DNA from: Acetobacteraceae bacterium
Lineage (GTDB): Bacteria > Pseudomonadota > Alphaproteobacteria > Acetobacterales > Acetobacteraceae
Direction: 5' to 3'
Assembly: GCA_027482245.1 (NCBI GenBank)
Contig: JAIXWG010000065.1
Location: 1 to 64,000 of the forward strand
Length of the DNA: 64,000 nt
The stretch's first letter is position 1. Each line of letters starts with the position of its first letter. Positions 42,727 through 54,832 of the stretch are shown piece by piece. Made by a program: the position numbers and the translations under genes. The notes under the pieces are model-generated. The model was not told where the DNA came from. It saw nothing but the letters and a program-made list of their open reading frames with translations, and did no database searches.

Positions 42727-44345
42727 CTAGGGGCGCGTCACGCGCGCGGCTTCCTCATCCCGCAGCGTCGCGGCCATCAGTTTCCCGGCAGCGCTGCGTG
42801 GCAGCGAATCACGAATCTCAAGGGCCGCCGGCAATTCATGCTTGCCGAGGCGGTCCGCCAGAAATGCGCGCAGTTCCTCGAGTGTGAAGGGCTCTGCACC
42901 CGGCTTCAGCGAACAGAAGGCCTTGGCGGCCTGGCCGCGGTAGTTGTCGGGCACGCCGATGACGATGCATTCCGCGACGGCGGGATGCTCGTAGATCGCC
43001 TGCTCGATCTGCGCGGGATAGACGTTGAAGCCGCCGCTGAGGATCATGTTCTTGCGGCGATCGACCAGGGTGAAGTAGCCCTGTTCGTCCATCCAGCCAT
43101 TGTCGCCCGTCAGGAACCAGCCATCGACGAAGGCGCCCGCGTTCTCCGCGGGGCGGTTCCAGTAGCCGGTGAAGACGTTGGGGCCTCGCACCGCCATCTC
43201 CCCGACCTCGCCCGGCGGCAGTTCCCGCGTCGGATCATCCAGCGCCACGATCCTGGCATCGACCCCCGGCAGCGGCAGCCCGATCAGTCCCGCCCGGCGC
43301 GGCGCATGGGGCGGAAGCCGCGTGCCCGCGGGGCCCGTCTCCGTCATGCCCCAGCCGCCGCCGATGCGCTGGCCGAGCACCGCTTCCAGCCGCTGCTGCA
43401 CCTCATGCGGCATCGGCGCGCCGCCGGAGCTGAGTTGCCGGAGCGAGGAGAGGTCGCGCGTCTCGATCCCCGGCAGGTTCAGGATGCCGATCCACATGGT
43501 CGGCACGCCGGGGAAGGTCGTGATGCGCAGCCGCTCCACGTCATCCGCCCAGGCGCTAGCGTCGAAGCGGACGCGGAGGTGGCAGAGCGCACCCTCCGAC
43601 ATCTGCCGCAGCAGCACAGCGGTCAGCGCGAAGATGTGGAACAGCGGCAGCGCCACCAGCACCCGCGCCGTGCCTTCGGGCAGCGACGTCGCATCCCGCC
43701 ACGCCTTGTAGCAGGCGACCGTGGCCGTCAGGTTCCCATGCGTCAGCACCGCGCCCTTCGGCGTGCCCGTGGTGCCCCCGGTGTATTGCAGCAGCGCGAC
43801 ATCCTCGACGCCGATCGCAGGCCACGCCGCCGGCGCATCGGCCTCGGGCAGCGTGAGAAAATCGTTCGCCACATCCTCCCCACCCCAACGCGCCTCGGGC
43901 GCCAGGAAGATGTCGCTCACCGCACAGGTCTCGCGCAGCCATTGTGCATTCGCCACCAGCGCCTCGAAGCCGGTGGTGATGAGGCAGGTCGCACCCGCAT
44001 CCCGCGCCTTGTGCGCGATCTCCCGCTTCGCATCCAGCGCGGAGAGATGCACCACCCGCGCCCCCGTCCGCAGCACCGCGAAGAAGCAGAGCGGATGCCA
44101 GGGCGTGTTCGGCAGGTAGAGCGCGACGCAATCCCCGCGCCCGATGCCCCGCGCCATCAGCCCCGCCGCGATGCGGTCCGACCAGGCGCGCAGTTCCTCG
44201 TAGCGCAGCACATGCCCGCGATACTCCAGCGCGGGCAGCGCGCCGAAGCGCGAGGCCACGTCGTCCAGGAAGCCCGGCAGCGTGCCTGTCCGGATGGGCA
44301 CGTCCCACCGGCATTCCGGCGGGTATGCGGCGTCCCAGGGGCGCA

Positions 44346-44346
<1 letters not shown>
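42727..44346 (-). CDS. pimA: Dicarboxylate/long-chain acyl-CoA ligase (PimA-like)
   Basis: The 539-residue ANL-family enzyme has the AMP-binding motif LLQYTGGTTGTPKGAVLTH, the A5 motif GWGMTETGP, the A7 motif LTGDNGWMDEQGYFTLVDRRKNMI and the C-terminal catalytic lysine in PRSAAGKLMAATL. It activates a free acid to its CoA thioester, the first step before dehydrogenation by the adjacent enzymes. ATG 44346 overlaps the upstream stop by one base; a GTG one codon earlier is equally possible. Operon analogy with pimFABCDE supports the symbol, but benzoate, octanoate or other acids are alternatives. Confidence 0.83.
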
Positions 44347-46418
<2,072 letters not shown>

Positions 46419-46433
46419 GCGGTGCTCCCTTTA

Positions 46434-46448
46434 TTCCGTATCTCGGAA
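46434..46448. promoter_or_regulatory. IclR-type operator 1, TTCCG-N5-CGGAA
   Basis: A perfect 5+5 inverted repeat with a 5-nt spacer lies 16 bp upstream of pimF, over the region where its promoter should be. A second, imperfect copy of the same geometry is 91 bp away. The nearest regulator is the IclR gene at 47536. Confidence 0.55.
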
Positions 46449-46524
46449 ATCAACGCGGTTGTTCTGCCACACTGGTCGCCCATCCCCGGCGGACCGTCAA
46501 GCCGAAGCCGCCGCCCACCCACAA

Positions 46525-46539
46525 TCCCGACAAACGGAA
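46525..46539. promoter_or_regulatory. IclR-type operator 2, TCCCG-N5-CGGAA
   Basis: This is the same geometry as the site at 46434-46448 with one mismatched base, 71 bp upstream of the nitronate monooxygenase. Two copies 91 bp apart (about 8.7 helical turns) in a divergent 191-bp gap suggest control of both directions. Confidence 0.5.
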
Positions 46540-46609
46540 TTATGACGCCGCCGCTTGCCGCCTCGTCACGCCGCCCCCATCCTCCGCCCATCCGTGCCGG
46601 AGCACCACG

Positions 46610-47536
46610 ATGCCGCTTCCCGTCCTGCTGCAATCCCGCCTGAGCCTGCCCGCCATCGCCGCGCCGATGTTCATCGTCTCCCACCCCGACCTGGTCATCG
46701 CGCAATGCCGGGCGGGCATCGTCGGTTCCTTCCCCGCGCTGAACGCGCGCCCGAAGGAAGCGCTGGACGAATGGCTGACGCATCTCCGCGCGACGCTGAC
46801 GGATCGCGACGCGCCCTTCGCGGTGAACCAGATCGTCCATGCCTCCAACGACCGGCTGGACCATGACCTCGATGTCTGTGCGAAGCACCGCGTGCCGATC
46901 ATCATCACCTCGCTGCGTGCCCCCAACGCCGTCATCGACAAGGTCCATGCCTGGGGCGGCATCGTCTTCCACGACGTCACCAATCTGCGCCATGCCGAGA
47001 AGGCGCTGGAGGCCGGGGTCGATGGCCTCATCCTCGTCGCCGCCGGCGCCGGCGGCCATGCCGGCACCCTCTCCCCCTTCGCGCTGGTGGCGGAGGTGCG
47101 GCGCATCTTCGACGGGCCCCTCGCGCTGTCCGGCAGCATCACCCAGGGCGGGCAGATCCTGGCCGCGCAGGCCATGGGCGCGGACCTCGCCTATATCGGC
47201 ACGCGCTTCATCGCGACGAAGGAGGCGAATGCGGCGGAGGGCTACAAGCGCATGATCGTGGAAAGCAGCGCGGCCGACGTCCTCTACACGCCCTTCTTCA
47301 CCGGCGTGCACGGCAACTACCTGAAGCCCTCCATCGTGGCGCAGGGGCTCGACCCCGATGCGCTGCCGCCGCGCGACAAGACGGCGATGAATTTCGGCAG
47401 CACGTCGGTGAAAGCCTGGCGGGATATATGGGGCGCCGGCCAGGGCGTCGGCAGCATCACCGATGCGCCGACCACAGCCGAAGTGGTTGCGCGGCTCCGC
47501 GCCGAATACGACGGGGCCCGCGCGAGGCTGCGCTGA
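46610..47536 (+). CDS. Nitronate monooxygenase/2-nitropropane dioxygenase family flavoprotein
   Basis: A 308-residue FMN TIM-barrel protein: IAAPMFIVSHPDLVIAQCRAGIVGSFPALNARP at the start, the phosphate-binding LVAAGAGGHAG and GSITQGGQILAAQAMGADLAYIGTRFIAT. Members oxidise alkyl nitronates, but others act on enoyl-CoA or unknown substrates. It is next to, and shares one base (TGATG) with, the IclR gene, and is divergent from the beta-oxidation operon. That suggests a role in the same pathway, perhaps an FMN-dependent reductase-like step rather than nitronate detoxification. Confidence 0.82.
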   Translation: MPLPVLLQSRLSLPAIAAPMFIVSHPDLVIAQCRAGIVGSFPALNARPKEALDEWLTHLRATLTDRDAPFAVNQIVHASNDRLDHDLDVCAKHRVPIIITSLRAPNAVIDKVHAWGGIVFHDVTNLRHAEKALEAGVDGLILVAAGAGGHAGTLSPFALVAEVRRIFDGPLALSGSITQGGQILAAQAMGADLAYIGTRFIATKEANAAEGYKRMIVESSAADVLYTPFFTGVHGNYLKPSIVAQGLDPDALPPRDKTAMNFGSTSVKAWRDIWGAGQGVGSITDAPTTAEVVARLRAEYDGARARLR

Positions 47537-48336
47537 TGGCCCGCCGCCGTGCCGGCGAAGCGCTTCCCGCGCAGGCTGCCGATACCGTCACCGCGCTGAC
47601 CCGCGGGCTCGACGTGCTGGGCTGCTTTCGCCGCGGCGATGGCCCCCTCGGCAACCAGGATATCGCCGCCCGCGTGCGCCTGCCGCGCAGCACCGTCTCC
47701 CGCCTCACCGCCACGCTGACGCGGGCGGGCTGGCTGCTGCATGTGCCGGAGACGCAGCGCTATCGCCTCGGCCCCGCTGCGATCGCGCTGGGCGGCGCGG
47801 CGCTGGGCGGGCTCGACATCCGCGGCATCGCCCGCGCACCGATGCAGGAACTCGCGAACCGCACGCGCGCCGTCGTGGCACTCGGCATGCGCGACCGGCT
47901 GTCGATGCTCTACCTGGAGGTGGTGCGGAGCGACGCGCCCATCTCGCTCAACCTGGAGGCCGGGTCGCGCATCTCCCTCGCCTTCTCCGCCATGGGTCGC
48001 GCCTGGCTCGCCGCCGCGCCCGCGAATGAGCGGGAGGAAGCGCTGCTGCGACTGCGCGAACTCGATGACGGCGCCTGGCCCCGCATCGCCGCCGGCATCG
48101 CCCGCGCGCGGGAGGATGCGGCGCGGCTCGGCATCTGCTGTTCCTTCGGCGAATGGCAGGACGGCGTGAACGCCATCGCGACCAGCTTCCGCCCCGGCGG
48201 CGGCCTGCCGCCCATGGTCATCAATGTCGGCGCGCCCGCCTTCGTCTGCTCGCAGGAAGCGCTGCTGGAGGAAGCGCGCCCCGCGCTGCTGGACCTGGCC
48301 CGCAGCCTGGAGGGCGTGCTGGACCGGCCGCATTGA
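47536..48336 (+). CDS. IclR-family transcriptional regulator
   Basis: The 266-residue protein has an N-terminal winged helix (ALTRGLDVLGCFRRGDGPLGNQDIAARVRLPRSTVSRLTATLTRAGWL, about residues 20-68) and a C-terminal effector domain (LSMLYLEVVRSDAPISLNLEAGSRISLAFSAMGRAWLA...; FGEWQDGVNAIATSFRPGGG; PMVINVGAPAF). IclR proteins typically repress acyl or aromatic catabolic operons and are released by a pathway intermediate. It is co-transcribed with the nitronate monooxygenase. The two TTCCG-N5-CGGAA-like sites upstream of that gene and of pimF are candidate targets. Confidence 0.88.
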   Translation: MARRRAGEALPAQAADTVTALTRGLDVLGCFRRGDGPLGNQDIAARVRLPRSTVSRLTATLTRAGWLLHVPETQRYRLGPAAIALGGAALGGLDIRGIARAPMQELANRTRAVVALGMRDRLSMLYLEVVRSDAPISLNLEAGSRISLAFSAMGRAWLAAAPANEREEALLRLRELDDGAWPRIAAGIARAREDAARLGICCSFGEWQDGVNAIATSFRPGGGLPPMVINVGAPAFVCSQEALLEEARPALLDLARSLEGVLDRPH

Positions 48337-48362
48337 CCCGCTGCCGCAAGGGTGCCTAGCCT
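48333..48362 (+). promoter_or_regulatory. Candidate promoter of the oligopeptide-type receptor
   Basis: TTGACC (48333-48338) and TAGCCT (48357-48362) are separated by 18 bp. The -35 overlaps the IclR stop codon. The -10 matches the one proposed for the ureide cluster. Confidence 0.5.
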
Positions 48363-48401
48363 TCGCCCGCTGTCGCGAAGAACAGCGAGGAGGAAGCTGC
48401 C

Positions 48402-49991
48402 ATGCAACGTCGTTCCCTGCTGCAGGCGGGGGCGGGGCTCGGCCTGTTCGCCGGCCACGCGCCCGCCATCGCCCAGCCCGCCCGCACGGCCACGCTGCGC
48501 TTCGTGCCGCAGGCAAACCTCACGGCGCTCGACCCCATCTGGACGAGTGCCATCGTCACCCAGATGCATGGCTACCACGTCTATGACACGCTCTATGCGC
48601 TGGACGGCCAGCTGCGCCCGAAGCCGCAGATGGCGGAGGGGCATGAGACCTCGGCCGATGGCCGCACCTGGCGCATCAGGCTGCGGGATGGCTTGCGCTT
48701 CCATGATGGCGAACCCGTGCGCGCGCAGGATTGCGCCGCCAGCCTGGCGCGCTGGGCGCGGCGCGATCCCTTCGGCCAGATCCTGGCGCAATCCGTGGAC
48801 GAATGGCGTGCGGCGGATGACCGCACGCTGGAAATCCGCCTGAAGCGCCCCTTCCCGCTGCTGCTGGAAGCACTCGCCAAGCCCGATGCCAACGTCCCCT
48901 TCATCATCCCGGCCCGCCTGGCCGCGACGGACGCCAACACCCAGGTCAGCGACCCCGTCGGCAGCGGCCCCTACCGCTTCCTCCGCGACGAATTCGTCAG
49001 CGGCAGCCGCGTGGTCTATGCGAAGAACGAGGCCTACCAGCCCCGCTCCGAGGCGCCCGAGGGTGCCTCCGGCGGCAAGGTCGCGCATTTCCCGCGCATC
49101 GAGTGGCACATCCTGCCGGACCCCGCGACGGCCGCCGCCGCGCTGCAGGCCGGCGAGGTGGATTGGCTGGAACAGCCGCTGTCCGACCTGGTGCCGACGC
49201 TGGCGCGCAACCGCAACATCCAGGTGGGCGTGCTGGCGGAAGCCGGGCTGATGTCCATCATGCGCCTCAACCACCTGCAGGCCCCCTTCAACAACCTGAA
49301 GGTACGGCAGGCCGTGGCGCTGGCGGTGGATCAGACGGAATACATGCGGTCGACGCTCGGCGATGATCGCAGCATCTGGCGCGAATGCCACAGCCTGTTC
49401 CCCTGCGGTACACCCTATGGGGTGGAGGATCTGTCGCCCCTCAACGCCGCGCCGCGCAGCCTGGACCGCGCCCGCGCCGCCCTCCAGGCCAGCGGCTACA
49501 ACGGCGAGAAGGTGGTGATCATCAACCCCACCGACTTCCCGCTGATCGGCCCGCATGGCCAGATCACCGCGGACCGGCTGAAGCGCATCGGCATGAATGT
49601 CGAACTGGCCGAGACCGACTGGGGCACCGTCGTCCAGCGCCGTGTCCGCACCGAACCGACGGAGCGCGGCGGGTGGAGCATCTTCCACACCTACGGCTCC
49701 TCCCTCGGCTACCTGAACCCCGCCGTCTCCTCCCTGGTGAAGGGCCCCGGCCCCACCGGCTGGTTCGGCTGGTATGACAGCGCCCGGGCGCAGGAGCTGA
49801 TCCAGGCCTGGTTCGACGCGCCGGATGCCACGCAGCAACAGAACCTGGCGAACGAGATCAACCGCCTGGCGCAGGACGACGTCGCGACCATCCCGCTCGG
49901 CCAGTTCACCGTGCGCAACGCCTGGCGGCGGAGCATTACGGGGCTGGTGAAGGGGAGCATGCCGTATCCCTGGGGCGTGCGGCCGGCCTAG
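48402..49991 (+). CDS. Oligopeptide/dipeptide-type ABC substrate-binding protein (SBP_bac_5), orphan
   Basis: The 529-residue protein starts MQRRSLLQAGAGLGLFAGHAPAIAQ, an export signal with an RR pair, and continues RFVPQANLTALDPIWTSAIVT, then PQMAEGHETSADGRTWRIRLRDGLRFHDGEPVRAQD, the standard SBP_bac_5 signature region. The C-terminal part has DDVATIPLGQFTVRNAWRRSITG. GAGGAGG precedes the ATG. No permease or ATPase of the Dpp/Opp type is in the window, so it must share one encoded elsewhere. Ligand unknown. Confidence 0.88.
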   Translation: MQRRSLLQAGAGLGLFAGHAPAIAQPARTATLRFVPQANLTALDPIWTSAIVTQMHGYHVYDTLYALDGQLRPKPQMAEGHETSADGRTWRIRLRDGLRFHDGEPVRAQDCAASLARWARRDPFGQILAQSVDEWRAADDRTLEIRLKRPFPLLLEALAKPDANVPFIIPARLAATDANTQVSDPVGSGPYRFLRDEFVSGSRVVYAKNEAYQPRSEAPEGASGGKVAHFPRIEWHILPDPATAAAALQAGEVDWLEQPLSDLVPTLARNRNIQVGVLAEAGLMSIMRLNHLQAPFNNLKVRQAVALAVDQTEYMRSTLGDDRSIWRECHSLFPCGTPYGVEDLSPLNAAPRSLDRARAALQASGYNGEKVVIINPTDFPLIGPHGQITADRLKRIGMNVELAETDWGTVVQRRVRTEPTERGGWSIFHTYGSSLGYLNPAVSSLVKGPGPTGWFGWYDSARAQELIQAWFDAPDATQQQNLANEINRLAQDDVATIPLGQFTVRNAWRRSITGLVKGSMPYPWGVRPA

Positions 49992-50016
49992 GTACCGCGA
50001 TCCCCCACCCCGACAA

Positions 50017-50036
50017 TCCCCCGCAAGCGCGGGGGA
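50017..50036. terminator. 8-bp GC hairpin between convergent genes
   Basis: TCCCCCGC and GCGGGGGA pair perfectly around a 4-nt loop between the stops of the orphan receptor and gatB. It may act as a bidirectional terminator; no U-run is present. The sequence on the minus strand (CCCTCCCCCGCGCTTGCGGG) also resembles a common dispersed intergenic repeat. Confidence 0.5.
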
Positions 50037-50053
50037 GGGAGCAGGTAGCGCGC

Positions 50054-51505
50054 CTACCCCCCCAGCTTCGCCTTCAGCACCTCGTTCACCAGGGCCGGGT
50101 TCCCCTTGCCCTGGAGGGCCTTCATCGTCTGGCCGACGAAGAAGCCGAACAGCGTCACCTTACCCGCCTTGTACTGCTCAACCTGTCCCGGATTGGCGGC
50201 CAGCACCTTGTCCACCGCGGCATCGATGGCGCCGGTATCCGTCACCTGCTTCAGGCCGCGCTCCTCCACGATCGCGCCGGGCGTCTTGCCCTCCTCGAAC
50301 ATGATCTCCAGCACGTCCTTGGCGATCTTGCCGTTGATCGTCTTGTCGGCGATCAGGTCGATCAGCGCGCCGAGGTCGGCGGCCGGCACCGGGCTTTCCT
50401 CGATGCCGACGCCGCGCTTGTTGAGATGCGCGAAGAAGTCGCCGGTCAGCCAGTTCGCCACCGTCTTGGCATCGCGGCCCTTGGCGACGCCTTCGAAGAA
50501 GACGGCGGTCTCCTTCTCCAGCGTCAGCACATGGGCGTCATAGGCGGACAGGCCCATGGCGACGTAGCGCCCGCGCCGCGCATCCGGCAGTTCCGGCAGC
50601 GCCGCCTTCAGCGCCTCCACCCAGTCGCTCTCCAGCACCAGCGGGGGAAGATCGGGCTCCGGGAAGTAGCGGTAGTCATGCGCATCCTCCTTGGACCGCA
50701 TGGACCGCGTGGTGCCGCGGGCGGTGTCGAACAGGCGCGTCTCCTGCACCACCTCCCCGCCATCCTCCCAGACCTCGATCTGCCGCCGTGCCTCGGCCTC
50801 CACCGCCTGCATGACGAAGCGGATGGAGTTGACGTTCTTCACCTCGCAGCGCGTGCGATAGGGCTCGCCCGCCTTGCGGACGGAGACGTTGACGTCCGCC
50901 CGCATGGAGCCCTCGTCCATGTTGCCGTCGCAGGTGCCGAGGTAGCGCAGGATCTGCCGCAGCTTCGACAGATAGGCGCCGGCTTCCTCCGGCGACCGCA
51001 TGTCGGGCTCCGACACGATCTCCATCAGCGCCACGCCCGACCGGTTCAGGTCGATGAAGGATTTCGCGGGGTGCTGGTCATGCAGAGACTTGCCGGCATC
51101 CTGTTCCAGATGCAGGCGCGTGATGCCGATCGACTTCACCGTGCCATCGGCCAGGGTGATCTCCACCGCGCCCTCGCCCACGATGGGATGGGCGAACTGG
51201 CTGATCTGGTAGCCCTGCGGCAGGTCCGCGTAGAAGTAGTTCTTGCGGTCGAAGCGGGACCAGAGGTTCACCTTGGCGTTCAGCCCCAGCCCCGTCCGCA
51301 CCGCCTGCGCCACGCATTCCGCGTTGATCACCGGCAGCATGCCGGGGAAGCCCGCATCGATGAAGCTGACCTGGCTGTTCGGCTCCGCCCCGAAGGCGGT
51401 GGCGGCGCCGCTGAACAGCTTGGACTGGCTGATCACCTGGGCATGGACCTCCAGCCCAATGACGAGTTCCCAGGGGCCGGTGCGGCCCTCGATCGTGTAG
51501 GTCAT
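50054..51505 (-). CDS. gatB: Aspartyl/glutamyl-tRNA(Asn/Gln) amidotransferase subunit B
   Basis: The 483-residue protein has the GatB kinase-like body ([55 protein letters not shown]-like [20 protein letters not shown]) and a C-terminal YqeY-like tail ([27 protein letters not shown]). GatB activates the carboxyl of misacylated Glu-tRNA(Gln) or Asp-tRNA(Asn) by phosphorylation and binds the tRNA. Its ATG overlaps the gatA TGA. It ends the gatCAB operon. Confidence 0.96.
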   Translation of the reverse strand: MTYTIEGRTGPWELVIGLEVHAQVISQSKLFSGAATAFGAEPNSQVSFIDAGFPGMLPVINAECVAQAVRTGLGLNAKVNLWSRFDRKNYFYADLPQGYQISQFAHPIVGEGAVEITLADGTVKSIGITRLHLEQDAGKSLHDQHPAKSFIDLNRSGVALMEIVSEPDMRSPEEAGAYLSKLRQILRYLGTCDGNMDEGSMRADVNVSVRKAGEPYRTRCEVKNVNSIRFVMQAVEAEARRQIEVWEDGGEVVQETRLFDTARGTTRSMRSKEDAHDYRYFPEPDLPPLVLESDWVEALKAALPELPDARRGRYVAMGLSAYDAHVLTLEKETAVFFEGVAKGRDAKTVANWLTGDFFAHLNKRGVGIEESPVPAADLGALIDLIADKTINGKIAKDVLEIMFEEGKTPGAIVEERGLKQVTDTGAIDAAVDKVLAANPGQVEQYKAGKVTLFGFFVGQTMKALQGKGNPALVNEVLKAKLGG

Positions 51506-52989
51506 GCCCCAGCCCTCAGCCCCGGCACCGCCGTGAAATTCGCCGCCCGCTCGATCGCGTGGCCGACTGCGAAGACGCTCTCCTCGTCGAAGGCCTTGCC
51601 GATCACCTGCAGGCCGAGCGGCAGACCCTGCCCGTCCAGACCCGCCGGCACGGCGAGGCCCGGCAGGCCCGCCAGGTTTGCCGTCACGGTGAAGACGTCG
51701 TTCAGATACATCGTCACCGGGTCGTCCTGCTTCTCATCCATCCCGAAGGCGGCCGAGGGCGTGGCGGGCGTCACGATGGCGTCCACTGTCCTGAACGCCT
51801 CCTCGAAGTCGCGGCGGATCAGCGCGCGGATCTTCTGCGCCTTCAGGTAGTAGGCGTCGTAGTAGCCGGCGCTCAGCACATAGGTGCCGATCATGATGCG
51901 CCGCTTCACTTCCGCCCCGAAGCCCGCGGCGCGGGTGCGCTCATAGAGGTCACGCAGGTCCGACCCCGGCTCCGTCACCCGGCTGCCGAAGCGCACGCCG
52001 TCATAGCGCGCGAGGTTCGATGACGCCTCCGCCGGCGCCACGATGTAGTAGGTCGGCAGCGCGTATTGCGTGTGCGGCAGGCTGATCTCCACCATCTCCG
52101 CGCCCTGCTCCCGCAGCCAGGCGAGGCCCTGCTCCCACAGCGCCGCGATCTCCGGCGCCAGGCCGTCCAGCCGGTATTCGCGGGGCACGCCGATGCGCAT
52201 GCCCTTCACGCCCCGCCGGCAGGCGGCCGCGAAGTCCGGCACGGCCATGTCCGCGCTGGTGCTGTCCTTCGGATCGAAGCCCGCCATGGACTTCAGCAGC
52301 AGCGCGCAATCCTCGACCGTCCGCGCCACCGGCCCCGCCTGGTCCAGGCTGGAGGCGAAGGCCACGATCCCGAAGCGGGAGCAGCGCCCATAGGTCGGCT
52401 TGATGCCCGCGATGCCGCAGAAGGCCGCGGGCTGGCGGATGGACCCGCCCGTATCCGTCGCCGTCGCGCCCAGCGCCATCCGCGCCGCGACCGCGGCGGC
52501 CGAGCCGCCGGAGGAGCCGCCCGGCACCAGCCTCGTGTCGGGGTCATTGGCGCGGGACCACGGATTCTCCACCGCCCCCGCCGCGCTGGTTGTGTTGGAC
52601 GACCCCATGGCGAATTCGTCGAGGTTCGCCTTGCCGAGGAAGACCGCCCCGTCATCCAGCAGCTTCTGCGACACCGTGCTTTCGTAGGGCGGCACGAAGC
52701 CCTTGAGGATCTTGCTCCCCGCCGTCGTCTCCGTCCCTGCGGTGCAGAACAAATCCTTGATCGCGAGCGGGATGCCCTCCAGCGCCCGCGCCTCGCCCCG
52801 CTTGCGGCGGGCGTCGCTCTCGGCCGCCTGGGCCAGCGCCTTTTCCGCCGTCACGGTGATGTAGGCGTTGAGGCGCGGGTTCAGCTTCGCGATCCCGTCG
52901 AGATGCGCCTGCGTCAGCTCGACGCTGCTGATCGCGCCTTCCTCCAGCGCGGCGAGGGCGCCGGCGAGGGTGAAATCGGTCGGATGCAT
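51502..52989 (-). CDS. gatA: Aspartyl/glutamyl-tRNA(Asn/Gln) amidotransferase subunit A
   Basis: The 495-residue amidase carries the Ser-cisSer-Lys triad: Lys78 (PLAIKDLF), Ser159 (PGGSSGGSA) and nucleophile Ser183 ([10 protein letters not shown]), 24 residues apart as in the family. It releases ammonia from glutamine for transamidation. ATG 52989 overlaps the gatC stop by one base (TGATG); a GTG one codon upstream is also possible. The 3' end overlaps gatB by 4 bp, so C, A and B are tightly coupled. Confidence 0.96.
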   Translation of the reverse strand: MHPTDFTLAGALAALEEGAISSVELTQAHLDGIAKLNPRLNAYITVTAEKALAQAAESDARRKRGEARALEGIPLAIKDLFCTAGTETTAGSKILKGFVPPYESTVSQKLLDDGAVFLGKANLDEFAMGSSNTTSAAGAVENPWSRANDPDTRLVPGGSSGGSAAAVAARMALGATATDTGGSIRQPAAFCGIAGIKPTYGRCSRFGIVAFASSLDQAGPVARTVEDCALLLKSMAGFDPKDSTSADMAVPDFAAACRRGVKGMRIGVPREYRLDGLAPEIAALWEQGLAWLREQGAEMVEISLPHTQYALPTYYIVAPAEASSNLARYDGVRFGSRVTEPGSDLRDLYERTRAAGFGAEVKRRIMIGTYVLSAGYYDAYYLKAQKIRALIRRDFEEAFRTVDAIVTPATPSAAFGMDEKQDDPVTMYLNDVFTVTANLAGLPGLAVPAGLDGQGLPLGLQVIGKAFDEESVFAVGHAIERAANFTAVPGLRAGA

Positions 52990-53285
52990 CACTCAACCAC
53001 CTTCGGCACGCCGAACCAGGCGCCCATGCGGTCCGGCGCGTTGGCCAGGACCTGTTCCGCGCGATCGCCATCGGTCACGGCATCCGGCCGCAGCCGGGCC
53101 TGCGCCTGGCCCACCGGGCTGCCGCCCGCCATGGGCTCCACCCCTTCCGTATCAACGGCTTGCAATTGCTCGATCCAGCCGAGGATGCCGTTGATCTCGG
53201 CCTGCATGCGGGAAAGCTCGTCGTCTTCCAGCCGGATGCGGGCCAGCGAGGCGATGCGCCGGACGGTTGCGGAATCGAGGGACAT
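52989..53285 (-). CDS. gatC: Aspartyl/glutamyl-tRNA(Asn/Gln) amidotransferase subunit C
   Basis: The 98-residue protein ([52 protein letters not shown]) has the GatC helix pattern that clamps GatA to GatB. A GGGGAGG RBS lies close to ATG 53285 on the minus strand reading CGCCTCCCC only weakly, so initiation strength is uncertain. It is first in the gatCAB operon and divergent from ruvX with 67 bp between starts. Confidence 0.92.
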   Translation of the reverse strand: MSLDSATVRRIASLARIRLEDDELSRMQAEINGILGWIEQLQAVDTEGVEPMAGGSPVGQAQARLRPDAVTDGDRAEQVLANAPDRMGAWFGVPKVVE

Positions 53286-53316
53286 GGGGAGGCGAAAATC
53301 CTTGATATCGCTTGGT

Positions 53317-53345
53317 TTGCCCAAAGCGAGGCGCCGGACCATAAC
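53317..53345 (+). promoter_or_regulatory. Candidate leaderless promoter of ruvX
   Basis: TTGCCC (53317-53322) and CATAAC (53340-53345) are 17 bp apart. The -10 ends 7 nt before ATG 53353, which implies a leaderless ruvX message. No RBS is visible before the ATG, in agreement. Confidence 0.5.
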
Positions 53346-53352
53346 GGCCGCC

Positions 53353-53820
53353 ATGCCCATCTTCAACATGGCCGACCTCCGCGCCGCCCTGCCGCGCCAT
53401 TCCCGCCTGATCGGGATCGACCCCGGGGCGAAGACGATCGGCCTGGCGCTGAGCGACGTGCTGCTGATGCTGGCCACCCCCTACGGGTCCCTGCCCCGCG
53501 GCAAGCTGGGCAGGACAGCGGCCGAGCTGGCGGCGATCGCGGCGAAGGAGGGCGTGGGCGGCCTGGTGGTCGGCCTGCCGCTGTCCATGGACGGCAGCTT
53601 CGGCCCCGCCGCCCAGGCCGCGAAGGATTTCGGGCGGGACCTGGCGCAGGGCGCCGGCCTGCCGGTAGCGTTCTGGGATGAGCGCCTGTCCTCGGCCGCC
53701 GTGAACCGGGCGATGATCGAGGCGGATGTCACGCGGGCGAAGCGGGCGAAGGCGGTCGATGCGGCGGCGGCGGCCTACATGCTGCAGGCGGCCTTGGACG
53801 CGAGCGCAGCGCGCGGCTAG
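53353..53820 (+). CDS. ruvX: Holliday-junction resolvase-like protein RuvX/YqgF
   Basis: A 155-residue RNase H-fold protein: SRLIGIDPGAKTIGLALSD (first acidic residue in IDPG), GLVVGLPLSMDGSFGPAA and AFWDERLSSAAVNRAM, ending with AKAVDAAAAAYMLQAALD that supplies the last acidic residue. The family processes Holliday junctions or matures 16S rRNA (YqgF); the latter is better supported in E. coli. It is upstream of pyrB, whose promoter lies over its 3' end. Confidence 0.9.
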   Translation: MPIFNMADLRAALPRHSRLIGIDPGAKTIGLALSDVLLMLATPYGSLPRGKLGRTAAELAAIAAKEGVGGLVVGLPLSMDGSFGPAAQAAKDFGRDLAQGAGLPVAFWDERLSSAAVNRAMIEADVTRAKRAKAVDAAAAAYMLQAALDASAARG

Positions 53821-53823
53821 GTT
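53794..53823 (+). promoter_or_regulatory. Candidate promoter of pyrB
   Basis: TTGGAC (53794-53799) and TAGGTT (53818-53823) are separated by 18 bp. The -10 overlaps the ruvX stop codon, 24 bp before the pyrB ATG. Confidence 0.45.
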
Positions 53824-53847
53824 CCGCCCAACCAGCGGCGAGTCCCC

Positions 53848-54786
53848 ATGTTCCCCTATCCCCACCGCCACCTGCTCGCGATCGAGGGCCTCGAGCCCCC
53901 CTACATCGCCGACCTGCTCGACCTGGCGGAGAGCTACGCCCTGCTCAACCGGCAGGGGAAGACGCAGCGCGACCTGCTGAAGGGCCGCACGCTGATCAAC
54001 CTCTTCTTCGAGGACAGCACGCGGACCCGCACCAGCTTCGAACTCGCGGGCAAGCGGCTGGGCGCGGACATCGTCAACATGTCCGTCTCCACCAGCAGCG
54101 TGAACAAGGGGGAGACGCTGCTCGACACCGCCTCCACCCTCAACGCCATGAAGACGGACCTGCTGGTCATCCGCCACGCGCAGTCCGGCGCGCCGGCGCT
54201 GCTGGCGCAGAAGCTGGACGCGGCCGTCATCAATGCCGGCGACGGCACGCATGAACACCCGACCCAGGCGCTGCTCGACGCGCTGACGATCCGCCGCCGC
54301 AAGGGCACGCTGGAGGGGCTGACCGTCGCCATCTGCGGCGACGTCCTGCACTCCCGCGTCGCGCGGTCCAACATCCACCTGCTGCTGGCGATGAACTGCC
54401 GGGTCCGCATCGTCGGCCCGCCGACGCTGATCCCGGCCGAGGCCGCCTCGCTGGGTGTCGAGGTCCACCACTCCATGAAGACCGGCCTGAAGGACGCCGA
54501 CGTCGTCATGATGCTGCGGCTGCAGAAGGAACGGATGACGGGCGGCCTGGTGCCCAGTGCGCGGGAGTTCTTCCGCTTCTACGGCCTGGACGCCGAGAAG
54601 CTGGCCCACGCCAAGCCCGACGCCATCGTCATGCATCCGGGCCCTATGAACCGCGGCGTCGAGATCGACAGCGCCATCGCCGACGACCCCGTGCGGTCCG
54701 TGATCGGGGAGCAGGTGGAGATGGGCGTCGCCGTCCGCATGGCGGTGCTGGACGTGCTGGCGCGGGGGCTGCGCCGGAACGCCTGA
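53848..54786 (+). CDS. pyrB: Aspartate carbamoyltransferase catalytic subunit
   Basis: The 312-residue enzyme shows the carbamoyl-phosphate motif [13 protein letters not shown] (residues 53-65), the [20 protein letters not shown] segment and the C-terminal [13 protein letters not shown] that binds aspartate. It makes N-carbamoyl-aspartate, the second step of pyrimidine synthesis. There is no pyrI regulatory subunit. Instead an inactive dihydroorotase homologue lies 1.6 kb downstream, the partner used by class A ATCases. A proteasome-like gene and an antisense Bug gene are wedged between them. Confidence 0.95.
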   Translation: MFPYPHRHLLAIEGLEPPYIADLLDLAESYALLNRQGKTQRDLLKGRTLINLFFEDSTRTRTSFELAGKRLGADIVNMSVSTSSVNKGETLLDTASTLNAMKTDLLVIRHAQSGAPALLAQKLDAAVINAGDGTHEHPTQALLDALTIRRRKGTLEGLTVAICGDVLHSRVARSNIHLLLAMNCRVRIVGPPTLIPAEAASLGVEVHHSMKTGLKDADVVMMLRLQKERMTGGLVPSAREFFRFYGLDAEKLAHAKPDAIVMHPGPMNRGVEIDSAIADDPVRSVIGEQVEMGVAVRMAVLDVLARGLRRNA

Positions 54787-54814
54787 AAGGCATATTGCCT
54801 ACAATTTTCTTGCC

Positions 54815-54832
54815 GATCACGTCGCCGTGATC
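54815..54832. promoter_or_regulatory. 7-bp palindrome upstream of the HslV-like gene
   Basis: GATCACG and CGTGATC are separated by 4 nt, 31 bp before the ATG at 54864. A TACAAT hexamer at 54800-54805 could be the -10 of a promoter here, although no good -35 is present. It may be an operator or an mRNA hairpin. Confidence 0.4.
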
